Source: Pimelobacter simplex
Lineage (GTDB): Bacteria; Actinomycetota; Actinomycetes; Propionibacteriales; Nocardioidaceae
Assembly (NCBI RefSeq): GCF_024662235.1
Contig: NZ_CP096276.1
Coordinates: 5,022,001-5,086,000 of the forward strand
DNA length: 64,000 nt
Direction of reading: 5' to 3'
In this document: piece by piece, positions 25,278 to 33,073 of the stretch
How positions within the stretch are numbered: the stretch's first letter is position 1
Layout of the letters: every line of letters begins with the position of its first letter
Notes under the pieces: generated by a model
Told to the model about the DNA's origin: nothing
What the model saw: the letters and a program-made list of their open reading frames with translations, nothing else
The model's database searches: none
Made by a program: the position numbers and the translations under genes

Positions 25278-25411
25278 GGGCGTCTCCTGTGGGTTCCGAG
25301 AGTGAGAAGCGCGCGCTGCTCTCGCAGGGTCGGACGCGTCTTCGCGGCGCGTCAACCGCCGGGGGTCCGCGGGGCGGAGATCCCGTACGGGCGTCCGGGC
25401 GGGGCCCGCGA

Positions 25412-26737
25412 TCAGCGGCCGAGCGCCCCGTGGTCCGCCTCGGTCCGGTCGGCGTAGCGCTGCCCGAACGCGGCCAGGGCCTGGTCGGCGACCCGGGACT
25501 TTCCGAGGTAGGCGCCGATCGTCGCGGCGGCGCCGAGCTGGGAGTGGGCCCGCGCCAAGGTGCTCGCGCAGAGCTCGCCGTACCGGGCCAGGCCGCCGGC
25601 GTCGAGCAGGCCGAGGTCGAGCGAGCCCTTCATGTCGCGGAACTGGCGCACGTAGTACGAGCGGCCGTCCGGCGCCGTGAACCAGCCGAGGAAGGGGTCG
25701 GACGACGCCTGCATGATCAGCTGCCCGGCGACCACGCGCTCGGCGGGAGTGCTCAGGGGGTTGGCGCCGACGTGGCGCTCCAGCACCGAGGTCGTCGCCT
25801 CCTTGAGCTGGAGGAAGAGCGGGTCGCCGGTCGGATCGGTCATCAGCACCAGCAGGCAGCGGGTCCCGACGCTGCCGACGCCGACGACCTTGAGCGCCGC
25901 GTCCTGGAAGCGGAAGAGCTGGAGGACGCCCGCGACGTCCGGAGGGACCGAGCGCAGGTAGGCCTCGGCGAGCGAGCGCGCGACCTTCTGGTCGAGCTCG
26001 GGCAGCCGGGTGACCAGGGGCGGCTGGTCGACGATCCGCGGTACGCCGGACCGGTCGGTGACGGTGAGCTTCTTCAGCGCCCGCTCGGAGGTGTTGCGGC
26101 GGGCCTTGGCGATGCCCTGCTCGGCGATGCGGCGCTGCCGCTCGTCCAGGGACGTCCCCCACGCGCGGAGGGTCGCGGCGTCGATGCGCTCGTAGTAGCG
26201 CGCCATCGCGGGCTTCTTGGCCAGGTTCCGCACGGCCAGCCGGTAGGCCCGCGCGGTCGCCTCGGCCGCCGCGTCGACGTCCGGGCCGGCGATCTGCTGC
26301 TGCCGCCCGGCCAGCACGACGCTGGTGACGAGCCGCTTGACGTCCCACTCCCACGGACCCGGCGTGGTCTCGTCGAAGTCGTTCACGTCGAAGACCAGCG
26401 ACCGGTCCCGGGCCGCGAAGACGCCGAAGTTCGACAGGTGCGCGTCGCCGCAGGCCTGCACGTGGACCCCGGTGCTCGGGGTGGTGGCGAGGTCCGCGGC
26501 CATCACCGCGGCGGCGCCGCGGAAGTAGGCGAACGGCGACTCCGCCATCCGCTCGTGGCGCACCGGCACCAGCGCGGACAGCCGGCCCCGGTCCTGCTCG
26601 GCCAGGACGGCGACCGGGTCGCGGTCCGCGGCCGGTTCCAGCTCGGCGAGCCGCTCGCGGCCGACCACGCTCCGCAGCTCGCGCCCCCGCGCCCGCTGCT
26701 CAGCAGGCGGCGCCGCGTGGACGGGGCTGGGGGCCAT
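25412..26737 (-). CDS. DUF2252 domain protein
   Basis: 441 residues from an ATG at 26737. Family segments are clear: SPFAYFRGAAAVMAADL, VQACGDAHLSNFG and FDVNDFDETTPGPWEWDVKRL. CGDAHLSNFG and DVNDFDE resemble the catalytic and metal loops of aminoglycoside phosphotransferase/kinase-like folds. DUF2252 is therefore suspected to be an atypical kinase, but its function is not established. The start 14 bases after the opposing hypothetical gene end is a guess; the upstream frame is a shadow. Confidence 0.78.
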   Translation of the reverse strand: MAPSPVHAAPPAEQRARGRELRSVVGRERLAELEPAADRDPVAVLAEQDRGRLSALVPVRHERMAESPFAYFRGAAAVMAADLATTPSTGVHVQACGDAHLSNFGVFAARDRSLVFDVNDFDETTPGPWEWDVKRLVTSVVLAGRQQQIAGPDVDAAAEATARAYRLAVRNLAKKPAMARYYERIDAATLRAWGTSLDERQRRIAEQGIAKARRNTSERALKKLTVTDRSGVPRIVDQPPLVTRLPELDQKVARSLAEAYLRSVPPDVAGVLQLFRFQDAALKVVGVGSVGTRCLLVLMTDPTGDPLFLQLKEATTSVLERHVGANPLSTPAERVVAGQLIMQASSDPFLGWFTAPDGRSYYVRQFRDMKGSLDLGLLDAGGLARYGELCASTLARAHSQLGAAATIGAYLGKSRVADQALAAFGQRYADRTEADHGALGR

Positions 26738-26751
26738 CGGCCGGGGCGCCC

Positions 26752-27252
26752 TCAGTCCTCGCGGGAGATGTGGTCGAGCAGGTCGTCCATGCTGTCGAAC
26801 GTGACGGTCTCGGTGCCGTCCTCGATCTGCACCTCGATGTCCTCGAACGCCAGGTCCGCGTCGAGCTGGACCCGCACGATGCCGTCGGGCAGCTGCAGCG
26901 GCGCGATGAACGAGAGCAGCACGGCGTCGATGAAGACGACGACCGAGGTGAGGTCGAGGTCCTCCCTCAGCGCCACCGGTACGGCGACCTCGCCGGCCGC
27001 CTCCTCGATCTCGGTGACGGTGCGGGTGACGAGCGCGTCCCACTGCTCGGGGGACAGCGCCAGGAAGGCGGCGACCCGGTCGACGAGGGCGGGCACCTCG
27101 ACGTCGGTGCGGTCCTCGAGCTCGGGGTCGACGTTGATCATCACGTCGGTCCCGGTGGCCGGGAAGGCGGCCAGTCCGTAGACGAAGTCCTCCTCGGCCG
27201 CGGGCTCGCGAAGAAGGGGGGCCACGGCGTCGACGAGGTGCTGGATCTCCAC
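26752..27252 (-). CDS. Acidic hypothetical protein
   Basis: 166 residues, not recognised. It is strongly acidic (many Asp/Glu, for example DPELEDRTDVEV and QIEDGTE) with alternating short hydrophobic strands. It lacks a signal peptide or membrane segment. ATG start. It lies 14 bases upstream of the DUF2252 gene on the same strand and may be cotranscribed with it. No function is proposed. Confidence 0.6.
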   Translation of the reverse strand: MEIQHLVDAVAPLLREPAAEEDFVYGLAAFPATGTDVMINVDPELEDRTDVEVPALVDRVAAFLALSPEQWDALVTRTVTEIEEAAGEVAVPVALREDLDLTSVVVFIDAVLLSFIAPLQLPDGIVRVQLDADLAFEDIEVQIEDGTETVTFDSMDDLLDHISRED

Positions 27253-27275
27253 GTCGGCGATCCTACGGCGTGACC

Positions 27276-27641
27276 TCAGGGGGGTCCTGGTCCGTCGGGG
27301 TGGGTGAGGGCGTAGGCGCGGGTGAGCTTCTGGGGAACCACCATCCGCCAGGCGTCGACGACGAGCTCGCGCGCCTCGACGGGGTCGAGCGCGGCGAGGG
27401 TGGCGTGCACCCAGTGGAAGCGGAGGTCGGACTCGGAGGGCAGCTGGAAGCGGGCCGGGTCGCCGGCGACGAGGGCGTCACGCTCCTCCTTGGGGAAGGC
27501 GAAGCCCATCACCTGCTCGTCGAGCGAGAAGGCGACGTAGACGATCTGGCCGACCCGGAACTTCAGCCGGCGCCGGACGTGGACCGGGTACGAGCGCTCG
27601 AGCTCGCTGCCCAGCGCGAGCACGTCGTCGATCGTCGCCAT
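27276..27641 (-). CDS. MmcQ/YjbR-family DNA-binding-like protein
   Basis: 121 residues. The CyaY/YjbR fold is suggested by RRRLKFRVGQIVYVAFSLDE, MGFAFPKEERDAL and FHWVHATLAALD, together with the C-terminal helix VVDAWRMVVPQKL. MmcQ/YjbR proteins resemble double-wing DNA-binding proteins, but their role is unclear. It is probably independent of the TOMM locus that starts 40 bases upstream on the same strand. Confidence 0.72.
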   Translation of the reverse strand: MATIDDVLALGSELERSYPVHVRRRLKFRVGQIVYVAFSLDEQVMGFAFPKEERDALVAGDPARFQLPSESDLRFHWVHATLAALDPVEARELVVDAWRMVVPQKLTRAYALTHPDGPGPP

Positions 27642-27681
27642 GGGTCCATCGTGGGGGTGGCCACCGACATCGCCGAGGTGC

Positions 27682-28347
27682 TCAGCCGACGGCGACCAGT
27701 CCCGCGACCAGGACGTCGTCCGGCAGGTCGAGCAGCCGTGCCCAGGCGCGGTCGTCGTAGCCCATCACGGGACAGGTGGCGAGGCCGAGCGCGGTGCCGA
27801 CGAGGAGCAGGTTCTGCAGCGCGGCGCCGGCGTCGAGGTGCAGGGTCCGGTAGTGACGGGCGGGGTAGCGGCCGAGGGTGGCGCCCAGGTCGATGCCGAG
27901 CGCGATCCAGAGCGGGACCCGGGTCGCGAACGGCGGCTGGTCGAGGCTTGCCGCGAGATAGGGGGTCGGGTCGCCGGTGCGGACGGTGACCAGGCCGGGC
28001 AGCGGGAGCCGGAGGTCGGCGCGGTGGACGCCGGGGGCGAGCGGCCCGGTGCCGCGCACCACGAGCGAGGCGACGACGGAGGGCAGGCCGCCGGCGCGGG
28101 GCGCGGTGCCGATCCCGTGCCGGAGCAGGGCCGCGAGGTCGGCGAGCGGCGGCTGGACGGCGCCGAACGCGTACCGCGAGCGGCGCGCGTGCAGCACCGC
28201 CTGCAGGCTGCCGCCGGGCGTGCGGGGCGCGGGCAGCGCGCGGGTGGTGGGGGCGCACGGGCGGGGCGGGAGCAGGTCCGGGTCCGGCGTCCGGCGTACG
28301 GCGGTCGCGTTGAGGGCGTCGTGGACCGCGTGGACGAGCGCCCTCAT
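27682..28347 (-). CDS. SagB-like nitroreductase-fold azoline dehydrogenase
   Basis: 221 residues, shorter than most SagB proteins. Family features: ARRSRYAFG near the N-terminus, PLADLAALLRHGIG, a Gly-Leu-Pro-Ser segment, RYPARHYRTLHLDAGAALQN and LLVGTALGLATCPVMGYDD. SagB enzymes use FMN to oxidise azolines to azoles in TOMM peptides. It starts inside the end of the FecE-type ATPase gene (ATGA), so it is the last gene of the importer operon. A YcaO gene sits 6 kb away on the divergent arm. The assignment as SagB rather than another nitroreductase rests on this context plus the HLDAGAALQN pattern. Confidence 0.75.
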   Translation of the reverse strand: MRALVHAVHDALNATAVRRTPDPDLLPPRPCAPTTRALPAPRTPGGSLQAVLHARRSRYAFGAVQPPLADLAALLRHGIGTAPRAGGLPSVVASLVVRGTGPLAPGVHRADLRLPLPGLVTVRTGDPTPYLAASLDQPPFATRVPLWIALGIDLGATLGRYPARHYRTLHLDAGAALQNLLLVGTALGLATCPVMGYDDRAWARLLDLPDDVLVAGLVAVG

Positions 28348-29129
28348 CGCGCCACGAAGAGCGGTCGTCCGCTGACCGGGTCGTCGAGGACGACGGCGTC
28401 GACGTCGAAGGCCGCCTGCAGGGTGGCGCTGGTGAGCACCTCGGCCGGCGGGCCGTCGGCGAGGATCCGGCCGTCGCGGAGGGCGACGATCCGGTCGGCG
28501 TACCGGGCGGCCTGGTTGAGGTCGTGGAGCACCATCACGACGGTGATGTCGTGGTCGTCGCGGAGGTGCTCGACCAGGCGCATGAGGTCGATCTGGTGGC
28601 GTACGTCGAGGTAGGTCGTGGGCTCGTCGAGGAGCAGCACGCCGGTCTCCTGGGCCAGGGTCATCGCGATCCAGGCGCGCTGGCGCTCGCCGCCGGACAG
28701 CGTGTCGAGGCGACGTTCGGCGAGCGCGGTGAGGCCGGTCAGCTCGAGGGCGCGACGCAGCGGGGCGTCGTCCTGGGGGCGGAGCATCGCCCACGGTCCG
28801 CGCTGGGGATAGCGGCCCTGCTCGACGAGCTCGCGCACCGTCGCCCCCACCGGTACGACGGCCGTCTGCGGCAGCACCCCGAGCCGTCGGGCGATCTCGC
28901 GCGAAGAGTGCCTCCCCATCGGCCGGCCGTCGAGGAGCACCTCGCCACCGTGGCGCGGCAGCACCCGGGCCAGCGTCATCAGCAGTGTCGACTTGCCCGA
29001 GCCGTTGGGGCCGACGAGGGCGGTGACGGTGCGGGGGGCGACGTCCAGCGTCAGCGCTGGTACGACGGTGCGCCGGCCGTGCCCGGCGGCGAGGTCGCGC
29101 GCGGCGAGCACCGGTGGGGTGGGGGTCAT
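28344..29129 (-). CDS. FecE-type ABC transporter ATPase (metallophore/B12 class)
   Basis: 261 residues. Walker A GPNGSGKST, Q-loop region VLPQTAV, signature LSGGERQRAW, Walker B VLLLDEPTTYLD and switch His in VLHDLNQAA are the pattern of iron-siderophore/cobalamin importer ATPases. ATG at 29129 overlaps the upstream permease stop. It works with the two FecCD permeases upstream and the lipoprotein encoded divergently at 31151. Confidence 0.9.
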   Translation of the reverse strand: MTPTPPVLAARDLAAGHGRRTVVPALTLDVAPRTVTALVGPNGSGKSTLLMTLARVLPRHGGEVLLDGRPMGRHSSREIARRLGVLPQTAVVPVGATVRELVEQGRYPQRGPWAMLRPQDDAPLRRALELTGLTALAERRLDTLSGGERQRAWIAMTLAQETGVLLLDEPTTYLDVRHQIDLMRLVEHLRDDHDITVVMVLHDLNQAARYADRIVALRDGRILADGPPAEVLTSATLQAAFDVDAVVLDDPVSGRPLFVAR

Positions 29130-30118
29130 CGGCGGTTCTCCTTGCGGACGAGGCTGATCAGGACGGGGGCGCCGAGCAGCGCGGTGACGGCGCCGACGGG
29201 GACGCCGGCCACGTCGGTGTCGAGCCCGGGCAGCCAGATCGAGACCGAGAAGGCGGCGAGGTCGGCGAGGCTGAGCAGGACCGCGCCCAGCGTCGCCGCC
29301 ACCGGGACGAGCAGCCGGTGGTCGGCGCCGACCACGAGCCGGGCGACGTGGGGCGCGACCAGGCCGACGAAGGCGACGGCTCCGGCGGCGGCGATCGCCG
29401 CGGCCGCCGCGGCGACCGCGACCAGCAGCACCACCGCCAGGAAGGGGGCGGTCCGCAGACCGAGCCCGACCGCGGCCGGCTCGCCGAGCGCCCAGACGTT
29501 GAGCCGGGAGGCCAGCAGCCAGGCCAGGGGCAGCAGCACGGCGAGCCACGGCCACAGCTGAGCCCAGTCCTGCGGGGTCCGCGCGTTGAGCGAGCCGACG
29601 AGCCAGCGGAGCACGACCGCGATCGGCGCGGAGTCGACGACGAGCACCAGCGAGGTCGCGGCGGAGAGGACGGCGCCCAGCAGCACGCCGGCCACGGCGA
29701 GGGAGCGCCGTCCCACGGCGTACAGCACGGCGCCGGTGGCGAGGGCGCCCGCCATCGCTGCGGGATAGGCCAGGCCGTGCCCGGGCCAGAGGACGAGGGA
29801 GCCGGTGACCGCGAGGGCCGCCCCGGCGCCGACGCCGGTGGTCGCGGGCTCGGCGAGCGGGTTGCGGACCACGGCCTGGACGAGCACGCCGGACACGGCG
29901 AGCAGGGCGCCCGCGCCGAGGCCGACGAGCACGCGGGGCAGGCGGTACTGCAGCACGATCACCTCGTGCACCGGCAGTCGTGGGCGTCCGGTGAGCGCCC
30001 GGACGATGTCGCCCGGCGGCAGCTCGGAGCGGCCGAGGAACAGGTGCGCGAGGACCAGCGCGAGCGCCGCCACCGCGCCGGCGGCCACGACCGCGATCGC
30101 GCGCTGGGGCCGGCTCAC
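29126..30118 (-). CDS. FecCD-type permease, second subunit
   Basis: 330 residues, GTG start overlapping the first permease stop (GTGA). About ten hydrophobic helices and FecCD signatures are visible (VLQYRLPRVLVGLGAGALLAVSG in pieces, QAVVRNPLAEPATTGVGAGAAL, AFVGLVAPHVARLVVG). It pairs with the preceding permease to form the channel of a metallophore-type importer. The following ATPase gene overlaps its stop. The longer upstream frame is antisense shadow and was ignored. Confidence 0.88.
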   Translation of the reverse strand: MSRPQRAIAVVAAGAVAALALVLAHLFLGRSELPPGDIVRALTGRPRLPVHEVIVLQYRLPRVLVGLGAGALLAVSGVLVQAVVRNPLAEPATTGVGAGAALAVTGSLVLWPGHGLAYPAAMAGALATGAVLYAVGRRSLAVAGVLLGAVLSAATSLVLVVDSAPIAVVLRWLVGSLNARTPQDWAQLWPWLAVLLPLAWLLASRLNVWALGEPAAVGLGLRTAPFLAVVLLVAVAAAAAAIAAAGAVAFVGLVAPHVARLVVGADHRLLVPVAATLGAVLLSLADLAAFSVSIWLPGLDTDVAGVPVGAVTALLGAPVLISLVRKENRR

Positions 30119-31098
30119 GGGCGCGCCCGGGGGCGGAGCAGGAGCAGTGCCGGGACGCCGACGAGCGTGGTCGCGATGCCCACCGGCACCTCGACCGGGT
30201 AGAGCAGCCGGCGCGCGGCGAGGTCCGCGAGCGCGAGCAGCAGGCCGCCGGTGAGCATCACGAGCGGGAGCACCCGGCGGGTGCTCGTCGTACCGAGGGC
30301 GCGGCGGGCGACGTGGGGCGCGAGCAGCGCGACGAACGCGACCGGCCCGCAGGCCGCGGCGACGGTGGCGGCGAGCAGGGCGGCGACGCCGACGGCCAGT
30401 ACCCGGGTCCGGGTGACCGGTACGCCGAGCCCGGACGCGACCTCGTCGCCGAGGGTGAGCGCCTCGACCCGGCGGCGCAGCAGCCAGGCCACCGCGATCC
30501 CGGCGAGGACGAGCGGCACGACCGTGGTCAGGTGCGGCCAGCCGCGGGCCGCGAGGCTGCCGAGCAGGTAGCGGAAGAGCACGACCACGTTGCCCTGGGT
30601 GCCGAGGCCGACCACGGCGACCACGAGCCCGCCGCACGCAGCGGACATGGCCGCACCGACCAGGACCACGTGGTCCGGGTCGCGGGTACGCCCGATCGTG
30701 AGCAGCACGACGGCGCCCGCGGCGAGCGCGCCGGCGAGCGCCAGCCAGGGCTGGAGCGCGAGTGGCACGGCGAGGCCGAGCACGACGATCGTGGCGACCA
30801 CGACGGCCGCGCCGGAGGAGACGCCGAGCAGCTCGGGACCGGCGACCGGGTTGCGCAGGGCGTCCTGGAGCAGCAGCCCGGAGACGCCGAGCCCGGCGCC
30901 GGCGACCAGCCCGAGCAGGGCGCGGGGGAGGCGGACGTCGGCGACGGCGACGTGGAGCGGGTGCGCCGGGTCGAGGAGCGCGGCGAGCGCCGTACCGGGG
31001 GCGGCCATCGGCTCCCCGATGCACAGCGCCGCCAGCAGGCAGCAGCCGGTCGCGAGGCCGGCCACGGCGAGGGCGGCGGTGGGGCGCACCCAGCTCAT
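30115..31098 (-). CDS. FecCD-type permease, first subunit
   Basis: 327 residues. ATG at 31098 is chosen because it begins just before the first helix and sits 6 bases from the Fur/Zur-type box. FecCD motifs: VRLPRALLGLVAGAGLGVSGLLLQ, RNPVAGPELLGVSSGAA and FVALLAPHVARRALG. It is the first gene of the minus-strand operon permease-permease-ATPase-sagB. It is divergent from the binding lipoprotein, with which it forms a complete importer. Confidence 0.88.
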   Translation of the reverse strand: MSWVRPTAALAVAGLATGCCLLAALCIGEPMAAPGTALAALLDPAHPLHVAVADVRLPRALLGLVAGAGLGVSGLLLQDALRNPVAGPELLGVSSGAAVVVATIVVLGLAVPLALQPWLALAGALAAGAVVLLTIGRTRDPDHVVLVGAAMSAACGGLVVAVVGLGTQGNVVVLFRYLLGSLAARGWPHLTTVVPLVLAGIAVAWLLRRRVEALTLGDEVASGLGVPVTRTRVLAVGVAALLAATVAAACGPVAFVALLAPHVARRALGTTSTRRVLPLVMLTGGLLLALADLAARRLLYPVEVPVGIATTLVGVPALLLLRPRARP

Positions 31099-31103
31099 CG
31101 AGT

Positions 31104-31118
31104 TAAGAATGATTATCA
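31104..31118. promoter_or_regulatory. Fur-superfamily (Zur/Fur) box in the divergent promoter
   Basis: TAAGAATGATTATCA fits the shared Fur/Zur core TGAxAATxATTxTCA in most positions. It overlaps a perfect AATGAT-T-ATCATT dyad (31108-31120). It lies 5 bases upstream of the permease ATG and 32 bases upstream of the lipoprotein ATG. Metal-replete repression of both arms is the expected effect. Actinobacterial iron control normally uses the unrelated DtxR/IdeR box, so Zur is favoured. Confidence 0.7.
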
Positions 31119-31150
31119 TTTCCAACTCATCGTTCACCACAGGAGGATCC

Positions 31151-32083
31151 ATGCGCAAACCCACCCCCCTCGCCGCCCTCGTGCCGGCGGCCCTGCTGAC
31201 CGCCTCGCTGCTCGCCGCGTGCGGCGGGACGTCCGAGGCCGACGAGCCCGCCGGCGGCGCCGAGCCGATCACGCTCACCGACGACACCGGCGCCGAGATC
31301 CGGCTGTCCGGACCGGCCGAGCGGATCGCCTGCCTGACGATGATCTGCGTCGACGCGCTGACCGAGGTCGGGATCACGCCGGTCGCCTACCGCGAGCCGC
31401 TCGCCCTCGACGAGCGCTATGCCGGACCCGGTGCCGACATGCGCGAGATCACCGGTGGCTTCGGCGAGGAGAACGTCGAGGACATCGCGCTCGCCACGCC
31501 CGACCTCGTCATCGGTCTGGCCGGCGCCCAGGACGGCCTGCGCACGGCGGTCGAGGCGCACGCCCCGCTCTACCTCGTCGACCCGCACTCGTGGCGCGAC
31601 TCGGTGGAGTTCCTGCGCACCATCGGCCGGATCACCGGCACCGAGCAGGCCGCGACGGAGAAGGCCGACGCCTTCGTCGCGCGGGTCGAGGCCGCCGCGC
31701 AGGAGCCGAGCGAGCTGACCACCCTGTCGATGTACGGCGAGCCGGGCAGCCTCGGCGTGGACTCGGTCGAGACGCCGGTCGGCTCGCTGCTCGCCGAGGT
31801 CAGCGACTACCCGTGGCCGGCCGGCGACGACCCGTTCGCCAGCGTGGCCGTCGAGCAGATCGCCAAGGTCGACCCGGACCTGGTGTTCGCCCAGGCCTTC
31901 TCGGCCTCCAAGGACGCCGAGCCGCTCAGCGACCGGCTGGCCTCGGACCCGGTCTGGGCCGGGCTCTCCGCCGTCCGGGCCGATCGGGTCGTCGAGGTCG
32001 AGGCGCCGGTGTGGGCCACCGGCCGCGGCACCATCTCGCTCGGCCTGGTGCTCGACACCGTCGAGGAGAATCTCCGCAAATAG
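31151..32083 (+). CDS. Metallophore-binding lipoprotein (FecB/BtuF fold)
   Basis: 310 residues. Lipoprotein signal with lipobox LLAAC (Cys24), strong SD (AGGAGG) and ATG at 31151. The FecB-type segments are TDDTGAEIRLSGPAERIACL, a long central helix region, and KVDPDLVFAQAF and VRADRVVEVEAPVWATG near the end. It is anchored outside the membrane and delivers ligand to the permease pair encoded divergently. The ligand is unknown. Because the next gene encodes a small modifiable peptide, the metal-loaded peptide product is a plausible cargo. Confidence 0.88.
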   Translation: MRKPTPLAALVPAALLTASLLAACGGTSEADEPAGGAEPITLTDDTGAEIRLSGPAERIACLTMICVDALTEVGITPVAYREPLALDERYAGPGADMREITGGFGEENVEDIALATPDLVIGLAGAQDGLRTAVEAHAPLYLVDPHSWRDSVEFLRTIGRITGTEQAATEKADAFVARVEAAAQEPSELTTLSMYGEPGSLGVDSVETPVGSLLAEVSDYPWPAGDDPFASVAVEQIAKVDPDLVFAQAFSASKDAEPLSDRLASDPVWAGLSAVRADRVVEVEAPVWATGRGTISLGLVLDTVEENLRK

Positions 32084-32085
32084 TA

Positions 32086-32114
32086 TTGAGAATCATTCTC
32101 ATTCTCGGTACGGT
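32086..32114 (+). promoter_or_regulatory. Promoter with embedded Zur/Fur box upstream of the peptide gene
   Basis: TGAGAAT-C-ATTCTCA (32087-32101) is a perfect 7-1-7 dyad of the Fur/Zur type. It overlaps a -35 element TTGAGA (32086-32091), which is 17 bases from a -10 element TACGGT (32109-32114). The repressor would cover the -35. This gives the peptide and modification genes their own metal-controlled promoter. Confidence 0.72.
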
Positions 32115-32166
32115 CCGTGGCGCGGCCCCGATCCGTGGGTCGCGCCACCTGACGAAGGAGACACCC

Positions 32167-32286
32167 ATGAACGAGTTCTTCACCCCCGTGAGCCACCGCG
32201 CCCAGCTCTCGACGCACAGCGCCGGCCACAGCAACGCGCTGGTCGAGAACCCCTTCGACGAGGTCGAGGGCACCGAGGGCGACTGA
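32167..32286 (+). CDS. Candidate TOMM precursor peptide (39 residues)
   Basis: The peptide begins MNEFFTPVSHRAQLSTHSAG and ends HSNALVENPFDEVEGTEGD. The ATG has an ideal SD (AAGGAG) 7 bases upstream, and its own promoter lies behind a Zur/Fur box. It has no cysteine. Ser/Thr are interleaved with His (VSH, STHS, GHS) in the first half and could become oxazolines or oxazoles beside imidazoles. The second half is acidic (about seven Asp/Glu in 16) and resembles a recognition segment. If so, the core is N-terminal and recognition C-terminal, opposite to most TOMM peptides. An attenuator-like hairpin and the modification genes follow. The precursor role is an inference from size, position and composition. 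Confidence 0.7.
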   Translation: MNEFFTPVSHRAQLSTHSAGHSNALVENPFDEVEGTEGD

Positions 32287-32309
32287 CCGCCTGCTCGACG
32301 TGACCCACC

Positions 32310-32348
32310 GGTCGGTCCCCGCGCGGCGTCGCTGCGCGGGGCCCGACC
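32310..32348 (+). terminator. Strong hairpin after the precursor gene (attenuator candidate)
   Basis: A 14-base-pair stem with one mismatch (GGTCGG-T-CCCCGCGC against GCGCGGGG-C-CCGACC) and a 9-base loop begins 24 bases after the peptide stop and ends before the next ATG. There is no U-tract. Such hairpins after RiPP precursor genes lower read-through so that peptide is made in excess over its enzymes. Confidence 0.6.
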
Positions 32349-32365
32349 CCGGACCCGAAGGCCCC

Positions 32366-33073
32366 ATGGACCTCCCGCTCTCCGCCCGCCTGCGCCCCGA
32401 CGTCGCGCTGTACGCCGTCACCGGCGGCCACGTGCTGCGCACCGGCGACACCCACCACCACGTCCACCTCGACCCGCCCGAGCTGGACGCCCTGGTCGAC
32501 GCCCTGGTCGCCGGCCGCGAGCCGCACCCGCCCCGCGCGCGAGCCGCACTCGCGTCGCTGGTCGCGGCCGGCCTGGCCGATCCGCAGCCGGGGCGCGTGC
32601 GCGTGACGGGGACGGGGGTCCTGGCCGGCGCGCTGCGCGCGGCGCTGGTCCGGATGGGGGCCGACACCTCGCCCGACGCCGCGCCCGACACCTCGCCCGG
32701 CGGGACGCTGGTGCTCGCGCTGGACCACGACGACCTTCCCGACGGCGGTGACCTCGGGGCGACCGCCTGCTGGGTGAGCGGGCACCGGGTGCTGCTCGCA
32801 CCGCCCGCCGTCCCGGCCGGTCAGGTCGCCGCCCGGCACCACGCGGCGACGCTCCACCGCGACACCGACCGGCGGGTCGCGCGGCGGTCCGGTGCCGGCG
32901 TCCGCTCGGGGATGCCGGCCCTGGCCGGGGCCGGGCTCGAGCTCGCCGCGGTGCAGGTGGCGGCCGAGCTGCTGCGGGCCGAGCGTCCGGCGTACGAGGT
33001 GGTCGTCGTCGACCTCGTCGCGCTGACGACGTCGCGGCACCCGGTGCTGCCGGTACCGCCGGCGCCGCGATGA
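32366..33073 (+). CDS. TOMM E1-like / leader-peptide-binding protein
   Basis: 235 residues from ATG 32366. An earlier GTG at 32300 would put the start 5' of the attenuator hairpin and has no SD. The N-terminal ~75 residues (RLRPDVALYAV, HHHVHLDPPELDALVDALVAG, LASLVAAGLAD) look like the winged-helix recognition element of TOMM cyclodehydratase partners. RVRVTGTGVLAGALRAALVRMGAD resembles a remnant ThiF/E1 Rossmann segment. The four zinc cysteines of classic E1-like C-proteins are absent. It probably presents the peptide to YcaO. The family assignment is tentative, and cluster position strengthens it. It overlaps the next gene (ATGA). Confidence 0.6.
   Translation: MDLPLSARLRPDVALYAVTGGHVLRTGDTHHHVHLDPPELDALVDALVAGREPHPPRARAALASLVAAGLADPQPGRVRVTGTGVLAGALRAALVRMGADTSPDAAPDTSPGGTLVLALDHDDLPDGGDLGATACWVSGHRVLLAPPAVPAGQVAARHHAATLHRDTDRRVARRSGAGVRSGMPALAGAGLELAAVQVAAELLRAERPAYEVVVVDLVALTTSRHPVLPVPPAPR

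Noticed and set aside
24116..25398. 16-base inverted pair CCGGACGCCCGTACGG (24116-24131 and 25383-25398) flanking the lipase gene
   Set aside because: No transposase, target duplication or extended terminal homology. A match of this length is expected a few times by chance in a GC-biased window of this size.
32300..32365. Upstream GTG start (32300) for the E1-like protein
   Set aside because: No SD, and it would place the attenuator hairpin inside the coding region; ATG 32366 lies just after the hairpin.
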